From Gigaspora margarita (taxonomy: Eukaryota; Glomeromycota; Glomeromycetes; Diversisporales; Gigasporaceae): a stretch of 64,000 bases of DNA. A model generated the notes under the pieces. The model worked only from the letters and a program-made list of their open reading frames with translations, was not told the origin of the DNA and did no database searches. The stretch is taken from assembly GCA_009809945.1 (NCBI GenBank), contig WTPW01000089.1, positions 243,673 through 307,672 of the forward strand, in the 5' to 3' direction. The position numbers and the translations under genes were made by a program. Shown piece by piece: positions 25,379 to 37,927 of the stretch (position 1 is the first letter of the stretch; each line of letters begins with the position of its first letter).

Positions 25379-25745
25379 GTGTCACATGAACATGTGACCC
25401 ATCAGAAGGAAGGATCATAGAACTGATAGTTATATGTAATGTGTCATTACACAATAGTATTACTGTAGACAATGCAATTGAAGATAGTAATATAAGAATA
25501 CTTATATATGTAGGCATTAGGTAATTATGCAATCATCAAAGGAACATAGAATTGTATATAAGGTTAAAGCAGACCCTAGAGGAAGAGGGTCAGATTGCTT
25601 GCTTTTATTAATATAATAAAATCTGATTCTTTTGCATAAAATAAAGAACTTCATGATCTAATATCAAGCACAGAGTTCAGATTAGGCTAATTCATAACAA
25701 CCATTGCATTAAAAATCTTTGATATTAAAAGTGTATTATGCATAT
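25379..25745 (+). mobile_element. Possible Ty1/copia LTR and primer binding site
   Basis: A TG...CA-bounded stretch with a TATA-like GTATATAAGG (25553) is followed at 25747 by TGGTATCAG, which resembles the initiator-tRNA primer binding site of copia elements. No second LTR or pol gene was seen, and downstream sequence to 26500 is unrecognised AT-rich DNA. A suggestion only. Confidence 0.3.
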
Positions 25746-27051
25746 GGTATCAGTAGAAAAGGTGTTAGTAATTGCCCATAAGATCTGTTGATCCAGGTCA
25801 TAACTTAAGTTAAATATCTAATTGTCTGGCTATTATCTGATACAGGTCAAATTACTAGTAATGAGTTATTGAATTTTAATATATCCCTTAAGCTATATAT
25901 TTTAGTATACAAATTTGTATGCTAAAATTTAAAAAAAAATTAAGCTCTAAAAAAATTTTTTTAATAAAACCTCTATTCTAATTGGTTATAGTGACTTTCA
26001 TAAACTCAAGTCATATGGCACATTTCATAGTTATATATAAATCACTTTGTATAGCCTAAATATCAAGTAAAACTTTAGCTAATAGTTATAAAGTATGCTT
26101 TTTAAACCAACTTTGGGCTGCTATATTTCTATAGCATTGCCTCAAAACCAATTATATAAAGTTGGTCATAAAGTATCTATAATTAACTTTAATATTGTAT
26201 TATGAAAGAAGCCTGTGTGTGATGATTGGGAAGAAGTTTGATAAGTTTCACATACAGGTTACTTTTTTAGTATTAAATATGGACATAAAAGTCCTATTAC
26301 GATCCTACTATAATTCACATTAGATAGCTAATTTTTTAAAAATTATAAAAGAAATTTTATGAGATAGAAATTATATAGCATTTAACATATGATATGCTTT
26401 TATTTTAGCTTAGAAAGTAGGGGGTAAAGCCTAATAAAATTTTATACAATAAGTCTTTAAAATTTTAACATACTAATATATATACTATACAGTTTACAAG
26501 ATAATATTTTAGTACTCCTATGAACTGGACTTGAACCGGACTTTAGTCAAGTCTGAGTCTGGTTTAATTTTCAGACCGGACTTGGACTTTTATACTCAGA
26601 CTTTTTAGTCAAGTCTGAGTTCAGTCTGGATCTAGTTCAAAGTTTGTGAACTGGTCTGAGTTCAAAAATAGTTGTATATATTTTTTGGTACTGAACAAGT
26701 TTACTTAGTACATGTTTTTAAAATTAGTAAAATTTTTATAAATTATAAGATTTTAGAAAATTTTATTAATAAAATTTTATAAAATCTTATAATTTACAAA
26801 ATTTTATTAATTAATTCTAACTTTATGCACTAAGTAAACTTATTCAGTGCCTAAAAATGCATCAAATTGGCAGAATTATTTTTAGTTTACTTGAAATTTA
26901 GAGGATTGATGCATAATTTTGGATTTTAGATCAAAAAAGTCAAAATTTAGCATGATTCTTCAAATTTCAAATAAAATAAAAAACAATCAGCTAATTTAAT
27001 GTATTTTTAGGTGCTGAATAAGTACTTAGTACATTAAGTTAGAATTAATTA

Positions 27052-27902
27052 AAAAAGATTTTCTGCAACTCTATCCACCAATCACTCATACCAACAAAAT
27101 CGCTAAAATTCTGAAGTGAAGTTACGAAGAAAACAGAAGGAAAACTGGAAGACACATGCAGTTGGCAGCTATTATTTAGGAATACAGTTAATTGAGTATC
27201 TTGCTAATAGCCTCAGAGTTTATCACTCATCACACCACTAGCACTTGTCATTTAGAAGTAAAGTTTATAGACTACCTGCTGACAAACTCAGAGTTTATCA
27301 CTCACCAAACCTAAGAAGACTTCTGTTGGTTTCCTGTCAGATATTGGGCTTATATGAGAAGAACAACACTCCTTTTCTATTACAAGTGAAGAAATGGTGC
27401 TACAAGTTGTTTTTTTTATGAAGAATTTTTAAAAAAGTGGGCATTTTACTATATCCCCTCCAAAAGATCAGCAGTGTTTACTCTGTCCAAATCAGAAAGG
27501 TACCCATGAAGTTGGATTTGATCATTATGAGTGGCTTGGAAACAAATCATGTAGACTATCAGTTGAGGTCTCAGGAAAAACACTTTAGAAAGTTCTTGAA
27601 TATTCTAGATGTAGTAGTCAGGTCATTTAGACTACCTTTTATCATTTATCATAATGGGACCTGGGCCATTGTTGGTTAAGGTTTTATGTTAAAATTTTTA
27701 TTTGAAGTCTATTAGTTGTTATGAAATAACCTTATAGCTAACTTTAGGCCACGAGTAAAGATCTAAAGTAGCAGGAGGCAATAGTGAAGCCTAAGTTTTT
27801 TTATTCCATAGTTAAAATATATATTATCTTCTCTGCATGTATTAATAATATTAACTAATAAAGAACAAAGAGCCTGGTCTCAGTTATAAAATGAGAAAAA
27901 AA
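27052..27902 (+). mobile_element. Retroposed sequence with poly(A) tail in family H
   Basis: An 851-bp insert ending in an A-run is flanked by a perfect 16-bp duplication AAGTTAGAATTAATTA (27036-27051, 27903-27918). It has no tRNA boxes. One stretch (27440-27580) can be read as a protein containing SPPKDQQCLLCPNQ and HYEWLGNKSCRLSVEV, and a diverged copy is at 63440-63530. It may be a processed pseudogene or an unknown retroposon. The 80-codon frame starting at 27437 is in a different phase from that reading. Confidence 0.7.
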
Positions 27903-28039
27903 AAGTTAGAATTAATTAGTGAAATCTTGTGAATCATAAGATTTTATAGAATTTTATTAATAGAATTATATGAAATTTTATAATTCACAAAATTTTATTA
28001 ATTAATTCTAACTTTATGCATTAAGTAAAATTGTTCAGC

Positions 28040-28868
28040 TATATACCCAACTTGTATTACATGCAATCAAACTGATCACGAACTCTACTGGTTACTTTGC
28101 CCAGACTCAAATAATATATTAAACATTATTCAAAATACAATCCAAAATTTTTCCTTTTCAGACTTATTAGATATATCATCTACAGGAATACAGCAACTAC
28201 ATAACAACCTTATAACACACCACTGCTTTTTCCCTACACAATCTACATCTTTTAATACTACAACCTTTTATACTACAATTCAAGGCTTTATTCCTATATC
28301 TCTTATTAAAATATATCTCAATATACCTCTTACAAAAATGCATCTAATATTATTATTAAACTTCTCTTGCTATTTCACAAAAAACTTATGAACAGTTATA
28401 GAAACCATATTGTACAAAACTTGCACATTGAAAAACCTCACAAGATTTATTACAACAATCTTCTCAATCTGTATCTACTAAATCTCTACACATATCCTCT
28501 CACAACAGAGCTCTATATACTTATAATTGTATATATGGCCTACCAGACCAATTTCATGAAAATGATACTAATACCTGCCCACCTGTTGGGCTAGCACTTA
28601 GAAAAATAGACATTTGGTCATATAATTGGATCAAATACAGCTTTTCTACTAACTCAATTCTCTATATCAAATCTAGGTGAGTTTTAACTACTCTAGTAGG
28701 TTTAGGTTGCAGATAATTTAGATAGAATTAGTTTATCTATAGTCTGAGTCTTAACTCTTGTATAATAATTTGTAATTTGAGAAACCCAATAAGGAATCTC
28801 ACACATTTTATTAATTAAGATAAAGGCAAAACCTCACCTTAACAACAAAAAAAAATAAATAAATAAAA
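28040..28868 (+). mobile_element. 5'-truncated LINE copy
   Basis: Homologous to the last 0.8 kb of the LINE at 3139 (zinc-knuckle region to poly(A)). It is flanked by a perfect 14-bp duplication taaaattgttcagc (28026-28039, 28869-28882) within family H. The coding sequence is broken. Confidence 0.9.
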
Positions 28869-29024
28869 TAAAATTGTTCAGCACCTACAAATATATTAAA
28901 TCAGCCAGATAATTTTTATTTTACTTGAAATTTGGAGAATAGATACTTAAATTTGATTTTTTATCAAAAATCAAAAATTATGCATCAATTCTCTAAATTT
29001 CAAGTAAAATAAAAATAATTATAC

Positions 29025-29164
29025 NNNNNNNNNNNNNNNNNNNNNNNNNNNNNNNNNNNNNNNNNNNNNNNNNNNNNNNNNNNNNNNNNNNNNNNNNNNN
29101 NNNNNNNNNNNNNNNNNNNNNNNNNNNNNNNNNNNNNNNNNNNNNNNNNNNNNNNNNNNNNNNN
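29025..29164. other. Assembly gap (140 N) at a palindrome
   Basis: The bases left of the gap (...AAAATAATTATAC) are the reverse complement of those to its right (GTATAATTATTTT...). It therefore lies at the symmetry centre of a family H hairpin. Confidence 1.
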
Positions 29165-29715
29165 GTATAATTATTTTTATTTTACTTGAAATTTAGAAAA
29201 TAGATGCATAATTTTGATCTTTGATCAAAAAAATCAAATTTAAGTATCTATTTTCCAAATTTCAAGTAAAATAAAAATAATTTGGGCAATTTAATGTATT
29301 TGTAGGTGTAAACAATTTTACTTAGTGCATAAAGTTAGAATTAATTAATAAAATTTTATGAATCATAAGATTTCATATAATTCTATAATAAAATTCTATA
29401 AAATGTTATGAGTCACAATATTTCACTAATTAATTCTCTAAGTAAACTTATTCAGCACCTAAAAATATATTAAATTAGCTAATTGTTTTTTATTTTACTT
29501 GAAATTTGGAGAATAGATGCTTAAATTTGACTTATTTGATCACAAATCCAATTTATGCATTTATCCTCTAAATTTCAAGTAAAATAAAAATTAATTCTGC
29601 TGATTTGATGCATTTTTAGGTGCTGAATAAGTTTACTTAGTGCATAAAGTTAGAATATTTAATAAAATTTTGTGAATTATAAGATTTTATAAAATTTTAT
29701 TAATAAAATTTTATA

Positions 29716-31194
29716 TGTCCTATGGGTCGATAGTGTTGTAGTTGCACTTTCAGAACAATAGCTACTTCAAATGCAGGATCACTATTTCAAGCCCTACGAA
29801 TAGTAGAATTAACTATACAAGGTCATGAGATGGATATGTCTGAACCAGAATGCCAGGACCATATCTGGATGGCTCGGCCTCATCTGCATTTGGTGATATT
29901 ATTAATTCCCAATTTGGATAATGCTAGTAAAATTCTGGTTAGTATTTGTAGTCAATCTAAATTTATCGACTTGACTAAGTCGATTTTTAAAAATCAGCTT
30001 AGTCGACTATAATCGACTATATAGGGTCGCCTAACCTGATTGGCCAATTTTTATCACGTGATAAGATATTAGATAATCAGTCAATTATCACTATTGCTAT
30101 AATATATCAAAAAACTATATCGAATACAATACAATTTATTTTAATACACAAACTATAAAGAGCGTTGTGCATTAGCCTGTCTATTCAAACAATAAGTGTC
30201 AAGGAATTTGTATATAATATAATAACGCTCTGGATTATTATGATCAGATTCTAAATGCACACTATTGAGACCAGTATTATTTAGAGAGCAATAAGAAAAG
30301 TTTTAACTAATTTTTTTTTTTTTTACGATAATTATGTAATAAAGAATATTATTTGAAATATTTTATTTCTATAACGAGTATATCAAGCAGTCATTATTAT
30401 AACCTGTTTGAAACGAGATCAGATATGATACATAATGCTTTTAAAATATGATAACGCCCCAAAAACACTACTATTTTACGCTTATCCTGTTATATAATAA
30501 CAATCACTAATATGTAATGAAAGAAAAATTACTGGCATGCAGCAGTATTTCTGTAATTGACTAGATTTATAAATTGATTTTTTAATTGGTTAGAGATCTA
30601 ATATTTCAATCGACTTAGTCGATTTTTTCAAAAACTGGTTAACTAAGTCGACTAAGTCGATAAAATCGACTAAGCCAAAATCGACTACAAACACTAATTC
30701 TGGTTGCATTTGGACACTGCTGGTGAAATTCTGGTTGAAGAAAAAAGTTCTGGTTAAATTCTCTGGTTAAATAAGGTTAGCTGGTTATAAACTGGCTGTG
30801 AATAATCTACAGAGTGCACCTTATAATACTAATAAAGAAAAGAGCTGCAGGATCTAACTTAGGAAGATCTGCCTTGATCCGAAGCAAAAGAACGACTGAT
30901 ATAAGGGGCTATGAAGTCCATCTTAATAAGCTGAATGGAAAGTAGAGTAATCCCATAGAGGCCAGGGTTAAAATTTCTGAAGGACTAAATGGGTTTAGCA
31001 GTAAGATGTTGGGCAAGTTGGTAAGAATAAGAAAGGATCTGGTAGAGCTGAGTACAGGTTAGAAAGGTAGGATAGTTCATAGACTGTTTAGTTAAATTAG
31101 AAAATAAAAATGAACTATATAACAAAGTAAAAATTATTGACCTTAATAAAAGAGCACTAGCAGTACTCCTAGCATAGTGACTAGGATAATAAAA
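29716..31194 (+). mobile_element. tRNA-derived SINE, lineage 2, copy 2, split by hAT
   Basis: Head CCTATGGGTCGATAGTGTTG is homologous to the SINE at 16162, with one mismatch in each of the A (29731-29741) and B (29785-29794) boxes. The body motifs AAATTCTGGTTG and CTCTGGTTAAATAAGGTTAG match too. The tail is AATAAAAAAA. The duplication AAAATTTTATA (29705-29715, 31195-31205) interrupts a family H hairpin. Net length about 710 bp. The 60-codon frame at 29830 is not considered coding. Confidence 0.78.
29940..30696. mobile_element. Non-autonomous hAT element, CGACTTAGTCGA family
   Basis: Ends TAGTATTTGTAGTC and GACTACAAACACTA sit between perfect 8-bp duplications attctggt (29932-29939, 30697-30704) inside the SINE. 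Both subterminal regions carry clusters of CGACTTAGTCGA/TAGTCGACT. No transposase frame. Confidence 0.93.
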
Positions 31195-31499
31195 AAAATT
31201 TTATAAAATCTTATAATTCATAAAATTTTACTAATTAATTCTAAAACCATACACTAAGTAAACTTATTCAGCACCAAAAAATACATATAACTATATTCAA
31301 ACCAAACTCATAATTTAGTTTGAGTCTAGTCCAAAGTCTGAAATTAGTAAAATTTAGAGTCTGAGTCCAGTTTGATCCTGGACTGAACTTGAACTGGACT
31401 GAACCCGAACTGAACCTAGGAACACTATATTAAAAAATTTGTCTTACAAGTAAAATAGGTCAAAAACAATTTGTTTTCAAATTTTAATTTCAGATTTTA

Positions 31500-32130
31500 G
31501 AATCCAAAATAATTTTATTCTCATATATAGTTAGAATTAATTAGTGAAATCTTGTGAATTATAAATTTGTATAATTCTATTTATAAAATTTTATAAAATC
31601 TTATAATTTACAAGATTTCACTAATTAATTCTAGCTTAATATACTAAGAAAACTTATTTAACACCTAAAGTACATTAAAACAGCATAATTGTTTTTATTT
31701 TATTTAAAATTTGAAGAGAAAATGCTTAAATTTGACTTTTTTGAGCAAAACTGCAAAATTATGTATTTATTTTCTAAATTTCAAGTAAAATAAAATAATT
31801 TTACCAATTTGATGTATTTTTAGATGCTAAACAAATTTATTTGGTGCATAAAGTTAAAAGAATTAATTAAAATAAATTTGAGAATTATAAGATTTTATAT
31901 AATTTTATTAATAAAATTCTATAAAATTTTATAATTTACAAATTTTACTAATTAATTCTATCTTTATACACTAAGTAAACTTGTTTAGAACTAAACAATG
32001 CATATAAATATATTCAAATTTAGACCAGTTTGCAGACTTTGAACTAGACTTAGACCAAACTTAGACCTGACTAAAAGGTCTGAATATAAAAGTCTCAGAC
32101 TCAAACTTGACTAAAGTCTGGTCAGGTTCA
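31500..32130. repeat. Family H hairpins and a second ACTGGACT-type end
   Basis: Hairpin A (31530-31660), hairpin B (31690-31830) and another hairpin A (31850-31985) precede a stretch of GACTTAGACC/AAAGTCTGG repeats (32010-32130) like the ends at 26510 and 31427. Confidence 0.5.
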
Positions 32131-32483
32131 ATAAGTAAAATAGTAAATATACAAATACTATACAAAAAAATTTGTTATTTTGTAAGTATGTATACAGTTG
32201 CAAACATTTTCTGTTTTTTTTTATTTGCTATACAGAAAAGTTTATAAATTGTGCAGTATTCACACAGTAAATTTTAATTGAAAAATTAATACTGAATATA
32301 ACCAATAAAAAAATATGATTTTACAAAAGTATTTTTCTTAATCAAAGAGTTTCAAAAGTTTTTTTATAAAATGTAATAGTAACTATAATTTTAATATAAT
32401 TATATAAAGATAAACTATATAAAATTGTATGATTATATAGAGATTGTAATTATATAAAAGGTAATTATAGGAGGATAACTGTA

Positions 32484-32704
32484 TAGTGTTTTGACCCATC
32501 ACCCACAGATGATCTGTCAGGCTAATCTGAGTAGGCTAATGAGTATGCCTAGCCAATTGCTAATGTTTATTTATATCAGATAAAATAGGATTGTCACATC
32601 CTATTTTACCCAATATAAAAAACATTAGCGATTGGCTAGGCATACTCATTAGCCTACTCAGATCAGCCTGACAGGTCACCCGTAGGTGATGGGTCAAAAC
32701 ACTA
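32484..32704. mobile_element. Foldback hAT MITE
   Basis: Almost perfect palindrome with ends TAGTGTTTTGACCCATC and its inverse. Octamers taactgta (32476-32483) and tgactgta (32705-32712) match at 7 of 8. The arms include GGCTAATGAGTATGCCTAGC. Confidence 0.85.
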
Positions 32705-32762
32705 TGACTGTATATATAAATTAAATAAATATCAATTATATCAATATTTAATATAAATTTTA

Positions 32763-33389
32763 ATCCTCTGGGTCGATAGCATAGTGGTTATGCTCCAAGA
32801 ATGCAAATTGGAAGGTTGCTAGTTCGATTTTCAGTGGTGCTGAAATTGTAATTCTATGTTGCGGGTCCTACTATATTAGGAGATATCAGCATAGATCAGA
32901 GTTTTGAATAGGCAATTCCTGTAGCGGGTTACAGGTATGGCAGCTAGTATGGAACCTTTGGGTGGACTACTTAAAATAAGCACCAAAAGTGCAAGTATGG
33001 CAAGTTGTACTTTCATCTACGTATGGTCATACTGTTAATTTTGATGCACTTTGTGGAGTAATGCTACAAGTAGTTAGGATCAAAACCCTGGATCATCCTT
33101 GAGTCAGAATACCAATTTGAATAACTGAAGTCACGAGACATATTGAAAGGTTGAAGTCTGAAAAAATACTTCAAGAACTTATAGCAGTGTGTCTGGACTA
33201 TGATCTGAACAAACAGGTTTATAAATGTGTGATTCAGTAATCTTGCTGAGAGGAATAAAGCTTGTACAACAACTCTGTCTAGGCATTGATAGAATGCCGA
33301 GTAGTTGTCTACATAATAGTTAGAACATTATATGTACTTGTACTTAAATATCTAATAAGTAGAACTTGGTTATAAAGTGAAAAAAATAT
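32763..33389 (+). mobile_element. tRNA-derived SINE, third form
   Basis: A box TAGCATAGTGG (32777-32787) and a one-mismatch B box GTTCGATTTT (32822-32831). The middle (32900-33010) matches the 3' half of the long SINEs (GGTATGGCAGCTAGT, CAAAAGTGCAAGTATGGC), while the head resembles lineage 2, so it looks like a hybrid. ATATAAATTTT repeats at about 32751 and 33390 are the likely duplication. Confidence 0.7.
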
Positions 33390-33770
33390 ATATAAATTTT
33401 TAGAGAGCTAAACTCATAATAATAATAATATAAGAAAATTACTTAACAAATCTTTAGTTATTTTAATTTTAAATTTTAGTGCTATATTTTAAAATTTTAT
33501 ATTAAAAAATTTTATAATGAAAAATTTTTTCAATTTATAAATTTACTAAATTCACTATAGAAAGAAGAATAATACATCATATTTACTATATTAGAGTTTG
33601 GAACTAGTTTTGTTTTTTTTTTATATTAAAACTAGTTTTAGTATAAAAAAAATAAAACTGGGTCCAAACTCTATACTATATTTATTTATTATTTAAATAT
33701 TTGAGATATTATAATTTATTGAAAACCTAAATATACAAGCTAGATCAAACCAATAATATCTTCAACATTA

Positions 33771-34022
33771 GGCCATTTGAATTTATAATTTCATTTAACG
33801 TTCCCTTAAAAAGCTTAAGCGTAGTGGGAGGAGGGGTAAAATTAAACAAACATATTAAAATTACAAAAAATAAACACATTATTATTGGTTGACTTATAAG
33901 CACGTGACTTATTATAATCCTAAAACGAGATGAGCATTCTGATTGGCCTGTTTAATTCTAGGGGGAGCTCTTAGAGCTGGTGGGGGGGAGAACATTAAAT
34001 GAAATTGTAATTTCGAACAGCC
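33771..34022. mobile_element. PIF/Harbinger-type MITE, copy 3
   Basis: Same family as 13172 and 19117 (GGCCATTTGAATTTATAATT...AATTTCGAACAGCC), flanked by TTA and CTA, a 2-of-3 match. Confidence 0.75.
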
Positions 34023-35041
34023 CTATATAAAAAACCACAAATCTAAATTGTTTTTTTTTAAAAAAAAGATATAAAAACAATATCTTATATTGATAAATAA
34101 CTTAGTTTTGTTTATATATTTTAGTTAAATAAATTATATTTTTTATTATTTTATTATTAGTATTTTTAAATATATTAATCAAAATAAAAATTAACAAATA
34201 ACTAAAAGAATTATAAAAGTATAAGTATAAAAAAGAAAATAAAAAAAGAATAAGTGTAAAAAAGTGTATAAGTAAAAAAAGAGAGAAAAAAAAATAAAAA
34301 AAGAAAGAAAGTGAAAGAAAGTGAAAAAAAAGTGAGTAAAATTTTTTTTATTTAAGAACATTAAATTAAATAAATTTGTTCTCATGAAAACATCAAATTT
34401 CTAATACTAATTATTAGTACTCATTTATTTACTTAACCAATCTGCTATGTGTTATCTTTTTTTGGGTCCATTCTATAGTCCAGTTGAAGTCTTGGAGCTT
34501 GATAATCCATTTTTGCATAGTATCATTTTATATATTTTCTCTGTTGTGTTAATATTGTCAGTATGTACTATATAGGTTTATTACCAATATAATATTGCTA
34601 ATTAGTAAAATAATATAAATTACATACAGTTTTTTCTAAGTTAAGACTATAATCTTTGAGTAGGCATGAGATATTTAGATTCAAATTCAATTATTTTATC
34701 TTCAGGTTTGATGGTTCATATTCTGCTCCTTTAGATCTAGCTTCTTTTGTTTTATAGTAGAATAAATTAGATTAACTTGCTTTAATAATGTGCCAATTTC
34801 TTTATTTAAAGCATAAGTTTCCAGAATAATCTGATAGCCTTTCTTTAGCAGGATTGGCATCAATGGAATTCAGACAATAGAAATCTGTCTAATATCCAGT
34901 ATCTGAATTGTCCAATCAAAAAGCAATAGATATAGGACTGGACATAAGATCAAACATAAGATTAAATCAGCTTATATAATTAACCAATTAACATAACATG
35001 TAATAATTAACAAATAAAATTATGCTTATAGATAATTAATT
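34023..35041. other. AT-rich region with a possible gypsy RNase H scrap
   Basis: The first 400 bases are low-complexity A/T. On the minus strand at about 34440-34540 the reading MQKWIIKLQDFNWTIEW resembles the end of a Ty3/gypsy RNase H domain, fitting the reverse transcriptase remnant farther right. The rest, to 35041, is unrecognised. Confidence 0.35.
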
Positions 35042-35580
35042 GTTACGGATGATCATAAAATCGGATGATAGTGAAATCCATGTGATCTCTGTATATATCA
35101 GATTTCTAAAATTTCTGAAACAAGTAAACAATCAATCTAATCAATCTACACTATATAATCAAAACAATCAAATGCTATAACCTGGTCAGTATGTTTATAT
35201 GCTGTATAAATCGCATACTTGATATCTATATATAAAAGACCTTCTAACTGTATCAAAAAGGCTCTCTAACTCTAACTCTAATTCTAACTACAAGTCAACC
35301 AAGAGTCTATAAAACCACTAACAAAAAAAAATTTTGACTTGTGTTTAAGGTTAGAGTTAGGATTACCTTTTTGATACAGTTAGAAGGTCTTTTATATATA
35401 GATATCAAGAATGCGATTTATGCAATATATAGGTAATATTAAATTAACCCCTGGTTATAGCATTTATAGTATAGATCGATTAGATTGATTGTTTATCTGA
35501 TTTTCAGAAATTTTAAGAAATCTGATGATACAGAGATCATGTGGATTTTACCATCATCCGATTTCACGATCATTCGTGAC
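35042..35580. mobile_element. Foldback element, arms about 250 bp
   Basis: Starts TTACGGATGATCATAAAATC and ends with the diverged inverse GATTTCACGATCATTCGTGA. The arms also share CAATCTAATCAATCTA, GACCTTCTAACTGTATC and ATAAATCGCATACTTGATAT. Bordered by ATTAATT on both sides, weak evidence in AT-rich DNA. Confidence 0.65.
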
Positions 35581-36830
35581 ATTAATTATAATAGTTATAA
35601 ACTACATTTATTTATTAATGCTCATAGTGTGAAACTTCATAAATAAGCTATATTTATTAACTAGATAGGGTTATAAAGAATAAATAACTATTAATTTTAT
35701 ATTGATTTGCATGTTATTTTCAAATTTACTAATGACATTAATCAATTAATAATTGATGTAAATTTACTAATAACATTAATCAATTAATAATTAATATAAA
35801 TTGAAAAATGATACAGAACTTAGATACATAAATATCATAGTAGCTAATTAAATTAATTTAATGTTTTTAATAAATATATGCTAAATGGATTCAGAATCAC
35901 CTTTACTATAAGATTGAAATTCTTTACTGATTTGAGTGAATTTAAAATTTTGCTTTAGCATAAGTGTATTTAGAATTAACTTATATTGATTCTAAATCTA
36001 CCAAAATTCTATTCCTGATATAAAACATGCATGTCTACAACAAATACATATTTTGTTATTATTATTATTATTATTATGAATAGGAACTGACAAATTATTT
36101 AGAGAATTAATATATCATGATTTAGAATAATTAAATAATTCATTGTTTATAGCAAGAAAGATCAGATGTGAAGATGTAATATACAAAGTTTCAATATACA
36201 TTCATACCTTTGCTTTGTCATATGCATTTATCCAATAATATTCAAGATTTGGCATATGAACACCATTTAATTTGCAATATACTTCATATGAAATCTTCAA
36301 CTTTACTTTGTTCCTGGTATAAAAAAATTATTCTTCATTAAACCATTTACTAGCAAATAGAAATTTCATAGAAATTTGTTTCTAATTAGATTCTTTTTTG
36401 TATAAAAGATCAGGAAATAAAATAATAATTTATTTGCCGCTATTTATTATGCTGATGCCCATTGTTTAACATATCTTTGGTATTTTATTCCCTGCTTTTT
36501 ATGGAAATAAAAAACAATAACACATATATATACTGAATTAAGCAATAATATAAATTAATTTCTTTATAGAGCTTTCATATTTGTCATATGCTAGAGTTTA
36601 TAGATGAACTAATTAGCATCAAACATAACATCAGACATCAGACATTGGTCCAAATTGTCCTGTGCAAGTTATTGGACATTACTGTTAACAACTATAACTG
36701 CACCTCATCATACATTGGCATTGCTTCAGACAATTTGAAAATGTCCAATATCTGATTAAATTATTGGACATGTAATTTGCACAACCCTGTTCTTTAGATA
36801 GGTTAGGCTAAAGCATTAGTTACTTTTTTA
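35581..36830. other. AT-rich intergenic or decayed sequence
   Basis: Contains a two-unit tandem repeat (about 35710-35810, AATTTACTAATAACATTAATC) and an (ATT) microsatellite at 36056-36078. A hAT-like scrap (CAGGGTTGTGCAAATTAC, inverse of 36770-36790) abuts the reverse transcriptase remnant. On the minus strand near 36230-36290 a short reading MPNLEYYWINAYDKAKV is followed by a splice-like GTATGAATG; unidentified. Confidence 0.3.
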
Positions 36831-37527
36831 ATTAATAAATCAAATGCTTCTTGACATTCTTTTGACTACTCAAATTGAATGTTTTTTTTAACAAGTTATA
36901 TATTGGCTGTGCTATTTAAGCAAAGTTCTGAATATATCTCCTAAAATAGTTCATAAATCTAGTAAATATCCTAACTCCATTTACAGTTGGTGGCTTCAAT
37001 TTCTCAGCTTTAATTTTAATTTGATTGGGATAAATCTTTCCAAATTCCACTAAATGATTTAATATCAATGTTTTGTTACAATGAATTTGTATTTATCAGG
37101 TTTCAGACTCATGCACCCTCTTTTTATGTGTTCAAAAACCATTTTGATATGGTATATATGTTCATCAGCATTACTGCTAGCAATAGTTAAATCATTCATA
37201 TAAACATATACAAATAGAAAATCTTTAAATAACTCATACATATATGTATCTAGTGTTGGCCCCTGGACTGGACTGGTCCAGTGGACCCCTACTAGACTGG
37301 ACTGGTCCAGTTCAGTTCCAGTACTTACTGGAACTGAACCTAAATAATAACTATATATATAAATAAAAATAAATTATATTTATAAAATTTTATAACTATA
37401 TTTATATATTGTATAAGATTTGTCTAACTATACAAATATATTAACTTGTATTTATTATTTAAATAGCATCTAAATTTTGCTACTATACAAGTTTTGTTCT
37501 TATAATAAATAAATTATAATATCAATA

Positions 37528-37867
37528 TGGGGTGTTCCAAGTTAAAAGGGCCCATTTTTACATATAGTTTATTTTGAGATAATTGAGTTTAATCATTTGT
37601 TTTGATTTCGGACTGATCCGGGATTAATCAAATGTCACGATTTTGATTGGTTAAAGGTAATAGGTAACTATCGGGTAATCTCGTGATGTGTTTTCTCTAT
37701 GCAACCTCATATAATTTTTCTTTTACATTATCTTGATTTTTTATTATGCAAATCAACTTTCCTTTATAATTGAAAAATGTCAATCATGTTAAAATTTATA
37801 TGAATCTAATAAAAACTCATTTTTCAAAAAATTGTAAAAATGGGCCCTTTTAACTTGGAACACCCCA
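37528..37867. mobile_element. Tc1/mariner-type MITE
   Basis: Perfect terminal repeats of 34 bp beginning TGGGGTGTTCCAAGTTAAAA, with TA on both sides (37526-37527, 37868-37869). Confidence 0.8.
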
Positions 37868-37927
37868 TATATTAACTTTTTTTGATATAACTAAACATCT
37901 AACTAAATTAGTATTGTAATTGTTTAG

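Larger units (their letters stand above)
26510..31427. mobile_element. hAT-like element bounded by ACTGGACT-rich ends, heavily invaded
   Basis: The left end TAGTACTCCTATGAACTGG and right end inverse AGTGTTCCTAGGTTCAGT match a hAT terminus. Both ends are filled with degenerate ACTGGACTT/AAGTCTGAG repeats leading into family H hairpins. The flanking octamers do not match, so the pairing is tentative; a second similar end lies at 32010-32130. It contains the retroposed insert, a LINE fragment, a gap and a SINE. Confidence 0.4.
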
